Part shown: positions 18,953 to 32,700 of the stretch, in pieces
How positions within the stretch are numbered: position 1 is the stretch's first letter
How the letters are laid out: every line of letters begins with the position of its first letter
DNA from: M3007 sp964484205
GTDB taxonomy: Bacteria; Bacteroidota; Bacteroidia; Chitinophagales; Saprospiraceae
Reading direction: 5' to 3'
Assembly (NCBI GenBank): GCA_964484205.1
Contig: CAZAEZ010000015.1
Span: 52,889 to 116,888, forward strand
DNA length: 64,000 nucleotides
Notes under the pieces: generated by a model
What the model saw: the letters and a program-made list of their open reading frames with translations, nothing else
What the model was told of the DNA's origin: nothing
Database searches by the model: none
Program-made: the position numbers and the translations under genes

Positions 18953-19618
18953 ATGCTTATCAGGATTTTCTTCTTTGTATTTTTTCTTCTTTCGACAGCC
19001 GCTACCGGCTTTGCTCAAATTCACTATCAGTTGGGGGTCACCTCCGGGGTAAACGTTTCATCCCTGAAATCGGATCTGTTCACCACTTCATCCGGGCGGA
19101 TCGCGCCGGTGATCGGGTGCTCGTTCGTGGTCAGCTGGCATGAACAGTTTGAACTGAACCAGGAAATTGTGCTTGCGTTTAAAGGCGCCAAAGCCCGGGC
19201 GGTGTATTTTCAACCCGAACAAAAACCGGAAGAGCACACTTACGCCTACCACTACAATACTTTTGAGACGGCAATTCTTGGCGGATACCGGCCCGGGCGC
19301 GATGTCCCGCTTTTTTTACAGGCAGGTGCTTACCTGGGCGCCAACTTTCACGGCCTGGACCGGGCAGCGCGTGAGTTGATGATCGCTGATTACCAAAATA
19401 TAAACAATGCGATCCGGGCGGTCGACCTGAATGACGCCTTTGCCGGACTCGAATTTGGGCCGGTAGTGGGCATTACAGCCGGAGACGGGCGTTTTCGAGC
19501 CAATGCCCGGTATTATATGGGGATTCGGAATTTGTACAATTACCTCGATTTTGTAACGGCAGGACCGCATATCCGGACGAATTCGCTGCGCTTGAGTTTG
19601 ACCTACTTTTTGCGGTAA
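18953..19618 (+). CDS. Outer-membrane beta-barrel-like protein (PorT-like)
   Basis: The ATG at 18953 starts a signal peptide (MLIRIFFFVFFLLSTAATGFAQ region), so the in-frame Met 27 codons upstream is rejected. The 221-residue product has the alternating aromatic and polar pattern of an outer membrane beta-barrel (GVTSGVNVSSLKSD, AGAYLGANFHGLD, LGGYRPG) and ends in a strand, LRLSLTYFLR. This resembles the PorT / outer membrane beta-barrel families common in Bacteroidota, without a motif that fixes its role. It precedes the LytTR gene by 168 nt, with a separate promoter candidate between them. Confidence 0.65.
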   Translation: MLIRIFFFVFFLLSTAATGFAQIHYQLGVTSGVNVSSLKSDLFTTSSGRIAPVIGCSFVVSWHEQFELNQEIVLAFKGAKARAVYFQPEQKPEEHTYAYHYNTFETAILGGYRPGRDVPLFLQAGAYLGANFHGLDRAARELMIADYQNINNAIRAVDLNDAFAGLEFGPVVGITAGDGRFRANARYYMGIRNLYNYLDFVTAGPHIRTNSLRLSLTYFLR

Positions 19619-19732
19619 AAAAACCTGTTTCAGTTGTTTTTTTTACCTGCCCGGAGTGCCATGTCCCGGTAGCCGGGGCTGGTGTTTTTTGAAACGGCTT
19701 TGTTAAGTTAATCAAGAAAGAACCCTGAAAAT

Positions 19733-19764
19733 TTGCAGGCGGAATTCTTGACTGCGTACTTTCG
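19733..19764 (+). promoter_or_regulatory. Candidate promoter of the LytTR gene
   Basis: TTG at 19733-19735 is followed after 21 nt by TACTTTCG at 19757-19764, close to the Bacteroidota TTG-N19/21-TAnnTTTG promoter. The box is 22 nt before the ATG at 19787, which supports that start over any start further upstream. Confidence 0.5.
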
Positions 19765-19786
19765 CGCTGTTTCAAAAACCGTCCCA

Positions 19787-20524
19787 ATGATCAGAATAGG
19801 ATGTGTCTGTGCACATTCGGATGACGCTTCAATCCTCGCTTCGGAACCAGTACGCCAATGGGCAAACCGCCCTTACCCGTGGGTTTTGCATCCGTTGCCG
19901 GAACCTGTCGACGCAACGGCTGTGGATGTACTGATAGTACCTGCCGATATCCTGAGTAAAGAGCCGATCCGGAACTTACTTTCCGCGAAACCCTGGGTTA
20001 TGGTTTCGCCCCGGAAGGCCGATGCTTTTCAGGCCTGGCAACTGGGTGCCGCGTACTTTTTGCTCCGGCCGTACTCCATTCCGGATTTGCAACGCGCGCT
20101 CGAAAGGGCCGAACAGCTGTATTACTGGAATCTCGGACTCGTTCCGCCACAAAAACAGAGCCCGGCGATTGATCTGCAACTGACCAAGGGGCGCCGCCTT
20201 TCGGTGCCGGTTCGGAATGTACTTTTCCTGGAAGCGGAAGGCGAGATCACCCAGGTTTATTCCGACCTGCCCGGGCAGGAAAGGGTTACCGCAATCCGCA
20301 ATCTCGGATACTGGGAGCAAGCCCTCGGCGACCCTCGTTTTTTCCGGATTCACAAAAAATATTTAGTTAATATGAGCCAGGTTTCAGGCCTGGATTCGGG
20401 CATGTTGCAGGTTCGGCATTTTCAGCTTCCGGTGGCGAAAAGACGCCAAAAAGAGGTGGAAACGCAATTTTTTCAGTGGCAAAATCCGGGCGCCGGACCA
20501 GTTAATACCTTGTTAAATGGGTGA
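19787..20524 (+). CDS. LytTR-family transcriptional regulator with degenerate receiver-like N-terminus
   Basis: The ATG at 19787 gives MIRIGCVCAHSDD and a 245-residue protein. Residues from about 130 to 235 form a LytTR DNA-binding domain: GRRLSVPVRNVLFLEAEGEITQVY, then RNLGYWEQALGDPRFFRIHKKYLVN, the hallmark FxRIHKxYLVN block. The first 110 residues have a receiver-like alternation (VLIVPADILS, PYSIPDLQRALERA) but lack a clear phosphoacceptor Asp in the usual place. That suggests a pseudo-receiver or atypical response regulator. No partner kinase is adjacent. It sits 264 nt upstream of the giant HYR gene on the same strand and could regulate it; that is only inferred from position. Confidence 0.8.
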   Translation: MIRIGCVCAHSDDASILASEPVRQWANRPYPWVLHPLPEPVDATAVDVLIVPADILSKEPIRNLLSAKPWVMVSPRKADAFQAWQLGAAYFLLRPYSIPDLQRALERAEQLYYWNLGLVPPQKQSPAIDLQLTKGRRLSVPVRNVLFLEAEGEITQVYSDLPGQERVTAIRNLGYWEQALGDPRFFRIHKKYLVNMSQVSGLDSGMLQVRHFQLPVAKRRQKEVETQFFQWQNPGAGPVNTLLNG

Positions 20525-20788
20525 GCCTTACCGCTTGTGGGGAAAATTTGACGATTGTTGTTTTTTCGTCATGGAAATTTGAAATAAAATTCTACCTTCG
20601 CAATGTGAAAGGTGATGCAAAATCATCTTCACGGTTTCCATTTGTTTTAGGCACCATTTTTGCGGTGCAAAGCTTCTGCGGACTGGTTGTAGTGTGCTCT
20701 GATTCCAAAACTGATTCCCGGTTTTCTTTAATCCACCTTAGATTCGGAATTTATTTTTATCTGTAATACTAACAAAATTTTCAATCTC

Positions 20789-23700
20789 ATGAAAAAAGTC
20801 TACGAGGCTTCTTTGCCTGGCTGTAGTACTGTGTACAGCAATGCTGTCGCTCTTTTTTCAAACAGAACAATGCCCATTCTTTCCCGTCTGGTGGTGTTGC
20901 TCTGTTTGTCTGTTTTAGGGAGCACCGCTGCGTACGCGCAGCCATGTAGCGGGGTTAGCTGTACCATCGGCTACGCTCCGGTACCGGTAGTTCCGCCGGC
21001 GCCCCCGCTTCCTCCTGGAGAAATCATCCTATGTCTGAACGCGCTTGGAAATGGCGAGATCACGGCATCCTTGATGGGGCCGTACACGACAACCTCAAAC
21101 GGGGTTTGCTGTACGGTCGTTAAAGTCTGGGAAAATGCCGCCGCCACAAACCCGCTTGTGCCGGCTGATGCCGACTACGAAGTGGATTGCAGCGACATCG
21201 GCCGGACGATCCAGGTTTGGGTGACCCGCGAGGTGAACCTGCCCCCGCCCGGCGGCCCAGGTCGCAGCGCGGCCTTGCCGTTTACCATCCTGATCGCCGA
21301 TTGCACACCGCCGAACATCACTTGTCCGGCGCCGCAAACGCTGACCTGCTTAGCCGATTATACGGCTGCCCTGCCGCCCAACCCGATGACGGAAGCGCAA
21401 TTCGAAGCGCTTGGCGGCGGTGCTGATGCCAGCGACAACTGCACGATCGATCGCGTTGAATACTCCGATGCCTATTCGGATATTGTGTGCACCAACAAAT
21501 TCAAGGTGACGCGCACCTATATTGCTTATGACCAAAGCGGCAACTCGAAGTCCTGCACACAAATGATTACGGTGTCGGACAATGTTGCCCCGACGTTTAC
21601 CACCCTGCCACAGGACCTGACGCTGGATTGCCCGAACCCGAATCTGGGTGGCTTTGTTTACGGCGCACAGGTTTTAGCCCTGGGTATTGCCATTCAAAAC
21701 TGGATCGACAATTTCGGCGGCGCTGCCGTTGCCGACAACTGTGGCGGTCCGTTTACACAAAACGTACTTGTTTGCCTGGGTGGCGGTCCGATCATCGGCT
21801 GCCAGACGACCTCGCCGGCTACCGGCGCAGGTGTCCTTTTGCAATTCCCTGAAGCCTGTTCGCCGCAGCCCCGCGAAGTACAGGTCGGTTTTTACATAAA
21901 AGATGAATGCGGCAATGAAAACTTTGCCGTGGCAAAAGTTATTCTCGTAGACAATGCAGCTCCGGTTATTGCACCGCTGCCGGCGCTCGGCCCCTACACT
22001 TGCTTCACGCAGGTGCCGCCGCCGAACCCGGCCGGTGTATCCGCAACGGACAACTGCACTCAGAATGCCAACCTGACCAAGGTGCACGTCAGCGACGTGC
22101 CGCCCAGCGTGACCGGTTGCCCCGGCAATCAGGTGATCATCCGTACGTACCGGGTGACCGACTGTGCCGGCAACAGTGCAACGCGCACGCAAACCATTAC
22201 GGTAAATGATAATGTGGCTCCCGTATGGGGCCAGAACCCGGTGTCGCAAACCTACAACTGCAGCGACCCGGCACTTACGACACAAATCGCCGACTGGCTG
22301 GCCGCTGATGGCACCGGTTCTGCGACAGACAACTGCAACGGTGTGACCATCACATCCTCGCCTGCATCGGCAGCCGGCGTACTGGCCGCTGTTCCGGCCT
22401 GGTGCCCGCCCGGTGGCAACACCCGTTCCACCACGGTGACCTTCACGGCTACCGACGGTTGCGGCAATACGTCCACCCGTACGGCTACGATTACGCTGTA
22501 CGATCTGGAAGCGCCCACCGGCACACCGCCGGCAGACGCCGACATCAAATGCCTGCCGCTGCCCGCACCCAGCACCCTGCTGGTGACCAACCTGTCTGAC
22601 AACTGCACACCTACTAATAATATATTGGTGCAGTTTGTGAGCGATATGGTTATCGTAGCCGGCAACGGTTGCCCGAACGGCGCTCAGATTTGGCGCCGTA
22701 CGTACCGCCTCACCGACTGCGCCGGCAACACGCGCGACATCCACCAGATGATCACCGTGTTGGACGACGAGAAGCCGGTTTGGTCTGGTGCGATCACTAC
22801 GCTCAACCTGGACTGCCCGGGCAATTCCGGTCCGAATCAAACGGCTATCCAAAACTGGCTGAATGACCACCCCGGCGCATCGGCGACGGACAACTGCAGC
22901 GCAGTGACCTACTCGACCATTCCGGGTACGGTAGGCGAAGTGCTTAACGGCCTGGGCGATTGCGCTCCGCTGGCCGGCAGCCGCACCGTGACTTTCGTGG
23001 CTACGGATGCCTGCGGTAATTCATCGACGATCACCGGCACCATCAACGTGGTGGACAACGTGAACCCGACGGCCAGCAACCCGGCTCCGATCAACGTGAA
23101 ATGCGTATCGGAAGTGCCCGCACCGAATCCGGGCGTGGTGACTACTGAGGCCGACGCCTGCTCGCCTGCCGGTTCGATCACGGTCGAACACATTGACGAC
23201 AGCGACAACGGTGGCTCCGGTTGCCCGGGCGATGCCCTGGTAATCTCCCGCCGCTACCGCGTGACCGACTGCTCCGGCAACTCGATCATCGTGACGCAAA
23301 CGATCAACGTAGTTGACGACATCGACCCGAACGCAAACTGCAAATCCGTAACGGCTTACCTGGGCGCTAACGGCCAGGTAACGATTATGGCCGAACAGTT
23401 CAACGACGGCAGCGCCGACAACTGCGGCGGTCCGTTGACGTACGAATTCGCCCGCGACATCATCAACGACGGTATCAACCTGGCGTTCGGTCCGTATTCG
23501 ATGATGAAAACGTTCGACTGCAACGACATTCCGAACCTGCACCTGTGTTCCGGAAATACCGATAATGACGAAGTAATTGCTATTCGCATGCGCGCTATCG
23601 ACGCTTGCGGCAACGTGTCCGGCTACTGCAGCACGGCGATCACCATCATCGACGATATTGCACCGACGATCGATTGCCCGGCAGACATGACTTTCATGAC

Positions 23701-26700
23701 CAGCGACAAACCCGGCTACGACTGCTCGGTGAACGCTACATGGGATCACCCGGAAGTTGCAGATAACTGCACGGTATTGTGCTATGAAATGGAAGTGCAA
23801 AAAGAGATCAATGGCGTATTTACGACCATCGATCCTGCAACCGGCGCTCCCGAGCCCAACTTCCGCGTCAATGTGCTTGGCGTAGCACAGGCCAACTACA
23901 TGTTTGAAAAAGGTCCGTACTGCAACGCCGGTCAGATTGACGACCAGTACAAGATCATTTACTATGTGCGCGACGAGCATGGCAACTACGCCCCGTCCTG
24001 CATGTTCACGATCACGGTTAAAGACGATGAAGCTCCGCTCTTCACGTACTGCCCGGATCCGATCAATGCACAAACGGTTAACGGCGACTGTTACCAGATG
24101 AAGTGCTGGGCGCCGCCGACGTTCTACGACAACTGCCAGTTCCCGTATTTCGGTGAAGGCAGCGGTTACTGCCCGATTCCCACGCTGACGATTACGACCA
24201 GCGATCCGACCGTTATGGTGGATACTATCGGTGACGACCATTGCGCACTTTTCCCCGTAGGCACTACCTATGTATATTATACCGTTGAAGACATTTGTGG
24301 CAATGTAACTACCTGCACGGTAGTGGTGAATATTGCCGACGAAGAAGCCCCGATGGCTATGTGCGTTGGGAACTACACGGTTAACCTGGAGCCCAACGGT
24401 AAAAAGGTAATTACCTATGCCGACATCGACGCAGGCAGCTTTGACAACTGCGGCCTTTGCGCCAAAGAAGTCAGCCGCGACGGTGTTAACTTCGGTCCGA
24501 ATGTTACGCTGACATGCGCCGATCTTGCATCCCCTGTGACGATCACACTGCGTGTGAAAGACTGTTCATCTCCGGCTAACGAGGCAACTTGCACTACCAC
24601 AATTACGGTGGAAGACATGCAGTCGCCTGGTATCGCTTTCTGCCCGCAGGATATTACTGTTGGTACTGATGCCGGTGTTTGCAACGCAGTTGTAACGTAT
24701 GCTGCACCCCTGTTCAACGACGGTTGCGGCAGCCCGGTTCAAGGGACGCTGACGCAAGGCTTTGCGTCCGGATCGGTTTTCCCGATTGGCGTTACACATG
24801 TTCAATATTGCTACACCTCGGCAAGCGGCTACACGGTGTGCTGCGATTTCAACGTAACTGTTGAAGACGACGAAGCACCGGCTATTGTGTGCCCGGCAGA
24901 TGTGTTGGATTTGACTTGCCTGCAAATTTTGCCTGCGCCGCTGACACTGGCCAACTTTGCGGCCAATGGCGGTACACTTTCGGATAATTGCGGTGTTACC
25001 GTGCTGGATTACAGCGACTATGACAACGATCTGACACACTGCGCTTATGACGGTATTCGTACCATCGTACGCACGTACACTGCATGGGATGCAGCCGGAA
25101 ACTCGGCTACCTGCACCCAGACATTCCAGTATGTGGAAGATATTATCCCGCCCGTATTGAACGTCAAACCGATCAACCTCCAGGTTGATTGCGCCGACGA
25201 AGTACCGCCGGTGCCAACGCAAACGGCTTCCGACAACTGCGGTACAGTGAATATTGACTTCTCGGAAGAAATTCAGCCGGGCGGTTGCGAAAACCAATTC
25301 GTAGTCGTACGTACCTGGATCGCTACCGACCTCTGTGGCAACACCGACTGGTGGACACAGTTGATCACGGTACACGACGACGAGGCGCCTGTATTCCAGG
25401 TAACGCCGTTGAATACGCAGTATGATTGCGCTGAAGATGTAGAGGCTGCTCCGAAGCAAATTTCTTCGGATAACTGCGGTATCGTATTTGAAGATTTTTA
25501 TGAGACGGTTGATCCGGGTTCTTGCCCGAATCAGTATGTTATCATGCGTCGTTGGGTTGCCTCCGACCTCTGTGGAAACACCACGGAACACTGGCAAATG
25601 ATCACCGTGCATGACGACGAACCGCCGGTACTGCTGACGACGCCGCTCAACCTCCAGGTTGACTGCTCGGATGACGTTCCGGATGCTCCGGTTGGCAACG
25701 CTACCGATAATTGCGGTGTTGTGTTTGTCGACTTCTCCGAAGACATTCAGCCGGGTGGCTGCGAAAACCAGTATGTTATCGTACGCCGCTGGAAAGCTAC
25801 CGACCTTTGTGGAAATACGGACGAGCACTGGCAATTTATCACGGTACACGACGACGAACCGCCGGTACTGTTGACGACGCCGCTTGATCTGCCTCAGTTG
25901 AAGTGTGCAGACGACGTTCCGCCTGCTCCGGTTGGCCTTGCCACCGATAACTGCGGTGTTGTTTTCGTAGACTTCTCCGAATCCATTACGCCGGGTAGTT
26001 GCCCGAATCAGTTTGAAGTTGTTCGCCGTTGGGTTGCTACTGACCTTTGCGGTAACACCGACGAACACTGGCAGCGTATCACGGTGAATGATGATATTCC
26101 GCCGGTACTGGTTGTTAAACCGCTTGATATCCGGGTTGACTGTTCCGAAGACGTGCCGCCGGTACCTGTTCAAACGGCTACGGACAATTGCGAAGTGGTG
26201 TTTGTTGATTTCAGCGAAGAAATCCAACCTGGTGGTTGTGAAGACAACTTTGTTGTTGTTCGCACCTGGATCGCAACAGACTTGTGTGGCAATACGGATT
26301 CGCACGTTTGGACCATCACGGTAGAGGATACGGAAGCTCCGGTATTCTCCAATGTTCCGGCAAGCGCGATGTTTGATTGTGCCGAAGATGTTCCGGCCGT
26401 TGTGCACCCGGATGTTACGGATAACTGCAGCCAGGTTGTGGTTGACTTCTCCGAAGAAACACAGCCCGGTGGTTGCGAAGACAACTTTGTTGTTCAACGC
26501 GTTTGGGTTGCTACCGACTTGTGCGGTAACCAGGCCATGACTTTCCAGATCATCACGATCCAGGATACGGAAGAACCTGTGCTGCATAACTTGCCGCCGG
26601 CAACGGTTGACGTTGACTGCTCGGAAGATGTGCCGGCAGTTGCCAATGTAACGGCTACGGATAATTGCGCCGAACCGCTTACGGTAGACTTCGTCGAGGT

Positions 26701-29700
26701 CGAAATTCCGGGTACCTGCTCGAACCAGTACCAGGTTAAACGTACCTGGACTGCCGAAGATGATTGTGGTAACTACACTTCTTTCGTTCAGATCATTACG
26801 ATCAGCGATACAGAAGCTCCGGTTTTGGCAAACCTGCCGCCTGCCACAGTTGATGTTGAGTGCTCCGAAGATGTACCGGCTGTTGCCAATGTAACGGCAT
26901 CGGACAACTGCGGCGAACCGCTTGACTTTGACTTTTATGAAGTTGAAATTCCGGGTTCTTGCCCGAATCAATATCAAATCCAGCGTGTCTGGACTGCCGA
27001 AGATGACTGCGGTAACTCGACGTTCTTTGTACAAACAATCACAGTAAGCGACACCGAGGCTCCGGTACTTGCCGGTCTGCCCGATCCTGTCGTGAATGTT
27101 GAATGTTCGGAGGACGTACCGGCTGTTGCCAACGTAACGGCTACGGACAACTGCGACATTCCGGTTGATCTGGAACTGGTTGAGATTGAAATTCCGGGTT
27201 CTTGCCCGAACCAATACTCGATCACGCGTACCTGGACTGCCGAAGACGATTGTGGTAACATCACGTCGTTCGTACAAACGATCAACGTATTCGACGATGA
27301 GGCTCCGGTACTTGCCGGTCTGCCCGATCCGGTTGTAAATGTTGAATGTTCGGAAGACGTACCTGCCCTGGCAGTGGTAACGGCTACGGACAATTGCGAC
27401 GTTCCGGTTGATGTTGAAATTTCCGAGATTGAAATTCCGGGTTCTTGCCCGAACCAATACTCGATCACACGTACCTGGACTGCCGAAGACGACTGTGGAA
27501 ACAGCACCTTCTTTGTTCAGACGATCAATGTGAGCGACACGGAAGCACCGGTATTGGTCGGCTTGCCCGATCCGGTTGTAAATGTTGAATGTTCGGAAGA
27601 CGTACCTGCTTTGGCAGTGGTAACGGCAACGGACAACTGCGATATCCCGGTTGATGTTGAGATTTCCGAGATTGAAATTCCGGGTACTTGCCCGAACCAA
27701 TACTCGATCACGCGTACCTGGACGGCTGAAGACGACTGTGGAAACAGCACCTTCTTTGTACAGACGATCAACGTATTCGATGACGAAGCACCCGTACTGG
27801 TTGGCCTGCCCGACGCAGTCGTAAATGTTGAATGTTCGGAAGACGTACCTGCTTTGGCAGTGGTAACGGCTACGGACAACTGCAACGTTCCGGTTGATGT
27901 TGAGATCTCCGAGATTGAAATTCCGGGTACCTGCCCGAACCAATACTCAATCACACGCACCTGGACGGCTGAAGACGACTGTGGAAACAGCACCTTCTTT
28001 GTTCAGACGATCAACGTGAACGACACCGAAGCACCAACCTGGAATTCGGCGACTCAAGTAGTTTGGATCAACGAAATCCACTATGATAACGCTGGCGGTG
28101 ACGTCGATGAATTCATCGAAGTTGCCGGTACTACGGGCACAGACTTGTCGAACTACTCCATTGTTCTGTACAACGGCGCAAACGGCCTTGTTTACGGTAC
28201 GATGAACCTGTTCGGCACCCTTGGCAACCAAAGCAATGGCTTTGGCACTGCTTCCTTCCCGTATCCGGTGAATGGTGTACAGAACGGCTCACCCGACGGT
28301 ATTGCCCTGGTCCTGAATGGCTCTATGGTACTCCAGTTCCTGAGTTACGAAGGCGCCTTCCCGGCAGTGGATGGTGTTGCTGCTGGTATGATGTCTACGG
28401 ATATCGGTGTTTTCGAAGATGGAAACAACGCTATTGGCACATCGCTCAGCCTGTCTGGCACGGGTAATGTTTATGGTGATTTTACTTGGAATGCACCTGC
28501 TCCGAACACCGCAGGCGCTGTTAACACCGGCCAAAATTTCACACCGGCTGGTGGTTTGACCCTGCCTTCCGACCTGGTGCTGCAGTGTGGCGAAGATGTG
28601 CCGATGCCGCTGGTATTGACCGCTTCCGACAACTGCAACGAACCGGTTGATGTGGAATACAACGAAACCTTCCTGCCCGGCTCCGGCCCGAATGACGGTG
28701 TAACGATCATTCGTACCTGGACGGCTGAAGACGATTGCGGCAACGCAATTGCACATACGCAAACCATCACAGTAAATGACGCAGAACCGCCTGTACTGGT
28801 AGGTACACCGGATATCACCGTGGCAGTTGAATGCTCGGAAGATGTACCGGCTGTAGCAGTGGTTACGGTTACGGATAACTGCCAGGGTACTGTTGACCTC
28901 GACTTTAACGAGGTTGAAGTGCCGGGTACTTGCCCGAACCAATACTCGGTTGTACGCACCTGGACGGCTACCGACTTTGCCGGCAACACGGCTGTGTTTA
29001 CACAGACGATTACGGTGAACGACCTGGTGGCTCCGACCTGGGATCAACCGGCGCCTGCTTCACCGCTGACCTTTGATTGTGCAGACGCAGTACCGGCTGC
29101 TCCGGTGCTGACGGCTTCGGATAACTGTAATGCTCCGGTCTTTGTTGACTTCAGCGAAACGGTTGATCCGGGCAGCTGTCTGAACAAATTCACGCTGGTT
29201 CGCACCTGGATTGCCCAGGATGACTGCGGCAATGAAACTTCTGTTCAGCAGATCATCACGGTGAACGACGATGTTGCTCCGACGCTCACTTGCCCGGCTC
29301 CGCTGACGGCACAGTGTTCGCCCGCCGAACAACCGCCGTATGCTAACCTGACCGAGTTTGAAACTGCCGGTGGCACCGCTTCCGACAACTGCGGCCTGAA
29401 TGTGAATTCCTTCGGCCTGTTGAGCGAAGTTGCAAACGGCAATGTGTATACCCGCACGTACCGCGTGATTGACCAGTGTGGCAACTCCGGTACCTGCACA
29501 CAAACGGTGACGGTTGAAGACACCGAACCGCCGGTATTCCTGAACTGCCCGGTTGGTCCGCTGGTATTCGGTAATGATCCGGATATGTGCTGGGCTAAGG
29601 TAAACTGGCCGCAGCCGGTGGCTGTAGACAACTGCAGCATCCCGACGGTGGTACAAACCTCCGGTCCGACTTCGGGTACGATCGTAAATGTTGGTACGTA

Positions 29701-32700
29701 CACGGTAACCTTCGTTGCAACGGATGCTATGGGCAATACGTCCATCTGTTCCTTCGACGTAATGGTAATGGACACGCAGAATCCGGAACTTGATGCCGAC
29801 ATTCTTATGCCTGGCGATGTAACGGTTGAGTGCGACAACGTACCTGCTCCGTTTGTACTGACAAACAACGACGTTCATGACAACTGCACAGCACCGGAAG
29901 ACCTGGTGATCACCTTCACCGAAGTTCGCACGGATGGCAATTGTCCGTTTAACTATACGTTGACCCGCACTTGGAAAGTGACCGACGAAGCCGGCAAAAT
30001 GTTCGTACACACGCAAATCGTGACGGTACGTGACACGAAAGCTCCGACGGCAATTTGCCAAAATGCAACGGTTACCCTGGATAAAGCCGGTAATGCTACG
30101 GTTACGCCTGGTCAGATCAACAACGGCAGCTTTGACAACTGCTCGCTGCCGGAAAACCTGACCTTCTCGGTTTCGCCGAACAGCTTTACCTGTGCTAACC
30201 TGGGTGACAACGTAGTTACCCTGACGGTAACTGATGAGTGTGGAAATAGTGCAACCTGCACCGCTATCGTAACTGTAGTGGAAGGTATTGCACCTTGCAC
30301 ACCGGAATACGCAGTAGTAACAACCTGCATGGGCATGGGTGGCATGGGTAATGCGACGACACTGGAGAATGGCCAGTTTATGGACCTGATCACAGTGAAA
30401 TCGTTGGCTATGCAAACCTGGACGCTGACCGCCAACACCGGTTTCTACTCCCTGTCCAGCCCGGCTCCTCCGGGTGCTCCGATTGCGCTGACTGTAGGCA
30501 CGACCTTCACCGCTGGTACGGACGACGATATCGACAACGATAACGACGGTCAGACCGACGAGGCAGACGAGATGATTTTCTACACCCTGAAAGGTGTTCA
30601 TGTTGAATGCATCGGCTACTCGATTGCTGTTGCCAACAACGTGGGCCAGACAGGTACGATCAGCAACAAGGCTTGCTATCCGACGCCATACTTTACCAAC
30701 CTGAACGATCCGTTCTGTCTGAATACGCCGCCATTCACCATTGAAGTGGGTGAAATCAACGGCGCGCAAGGCACGGTGGTTGATGTCATGGTTAATGGCG
30801 TGCCGACGACAATCTTTGATGCCGGCGCCCTGGGCCTTGGCTTCCATACGGTAATGGCCACGTTCGATGCCGGCGCTGCTACGACCAATCTGGTTATTAA
30901 TGGCGTTCTGGTAGGCGGAACCATGGCTGAAGCCCTGGCTGATCCGGGTTGCAAGCAGAAGATCACGAAGCAAGTGCAAGTGGTTGCCACACCGACGACT
31001 ATCGTTTGTAACGACCTGGTGAATATTTCGATTCACAATGACGGTGGTGACTGCGTATTTGTTCTCGCTCCGGATGATGTGCTTGAGGGCACTTATCTGT
31101 GCGATGATGACTACTCTGTCGTGCTGACCTATCCGTTTGGTACACATACCTTCAACCCGGCAAACCGTGTGGATTATACCCACATCGGTAAAACGCTGAG
31201 CTTTAACCTTGTTCATGCCATCAGCGGAAACGTATGCTGGGGTCAGATTAAAGTTGAAGACAAAGAACCGCCGGCATTGGTTTGCCCGTCTGATATTACG
31301 ATCAAGTGTAGCGATCCGACCAGCACGTCCTTCACGGGCTCGCCGATTGTTTCGGATTGCGATACCTGGACAAGTGTTGATACGGACGACTATACTGACT
31401 TTGGTTCTTGCTCCGATCCGCGTGCTGAAATTATTCGCACCTGGTTGGTGACAGATAAGTCTGGTAACCAGTCTTCCTGCACACAACGCATTACGATTGC
31501 TCCGTTCAACCTGGCTGATGTTCAGTTCCCGGCTGATGTGACACTCAATTGCGAAAATGTGAATAGCACTGATCCGTCTTCAACCGGCGTGCCGACGATC
31601 AACGGCTCTCCGATCGGAAGCGGCGGTTTGTGCATGGCTTCGATCAGCAAGACCGACGAGATTTATGACATTTGCCCGGGTAGTTATGAAATTATCCGCA
31701 CCTGGAAAGTACGCAACATGTGTCTGCCTGTTGCACCGGGCAACCCGATTGAGCATACGCAGGTTATTAAGGTCATTGACACGAATGGTCCGACCTTCAC
31801 CTGCCCGGATAATGTTACGGTAAGCACCGATCCGTTCGCTTGCTGTGCTACGGCTAACTTGCCGGATGTGATTATCCGCGAGGCTTGCTCTAACATTACG
31901 GCACTGACCTACAAAGTGGTTGGCCAGGACATCACGACCGGTAACCTGATCATCATTGAAGGTACAGGTTCGCTGAGCGACTTCGCTGGTAACAACCACT
32001 GGGATCCGGATACAATGGCTGTATTTGGCTACACGCAATGTCTGCCTTTGGGCGACTACACGGTGACCTACACGGCTGTTGACGGTTGTGGTAACGTATC
32101 GAACTGCACCTTCACCATGACGGTTGAAGATCAGATCCCGCCGGTTGCTGCATGTGATCAATTCACACAAGTGGCACTTGGTGGCGACGGTATGGCATTC
32201 GTGAATGCCTATACCTTCGACGACGGTTCCTACGACATTTGCTATGACGTGCACTTCAAGGCTCGTCGTATGAACACCAATGATTGCCAGACCAGCACGC
32301 AATTCCACGATCAGGTGAAATTCTGCTGCGATGACATCAACGACACGATCCTGGTTGTATTCCGCGTATACGATGTACCGGTACCGAATGGTTCCATCGG
32401 CCTCGATGCTTTCGAAGGGCACTACAACGACTGCATGGTTAACGTCTTCGTTGAAGACAAGATCAAGCCGCTCTGTAATGCTCCGGCTAACGTGACGGTT
32501 TCCTGCGAAAACTTTGATCCCAGCCTCTGGGCTTATGGTTTCGCTACGGCCGCTGACAACTGCTGCATCGACACGATCACGGCAACGGCCAACTACACCT
32601 TCTTCGATACGCTGTGTTCGAAGGGTACGATTACCCGCACGTTCCGCGCCTTCGACTGTGGTGGTTTGTCCAGCCAATGCACGCAGCGCGTGTTTGTGAA

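Noticed and set aside
20593..20600. TACCTTCG as promoter of the giant HYR gene
   Set aside because: No TTG at 19-21 nt spacing and a weak -7, so not listed as a feature.
24566..27943. A 1125-codon minus-strand frame inside the giant HYR gene
   Set aside because: It is antisense to periodic HYR repeats; the Arg/Asn/Tyr-rich periodic product merely mirrors the repeats.
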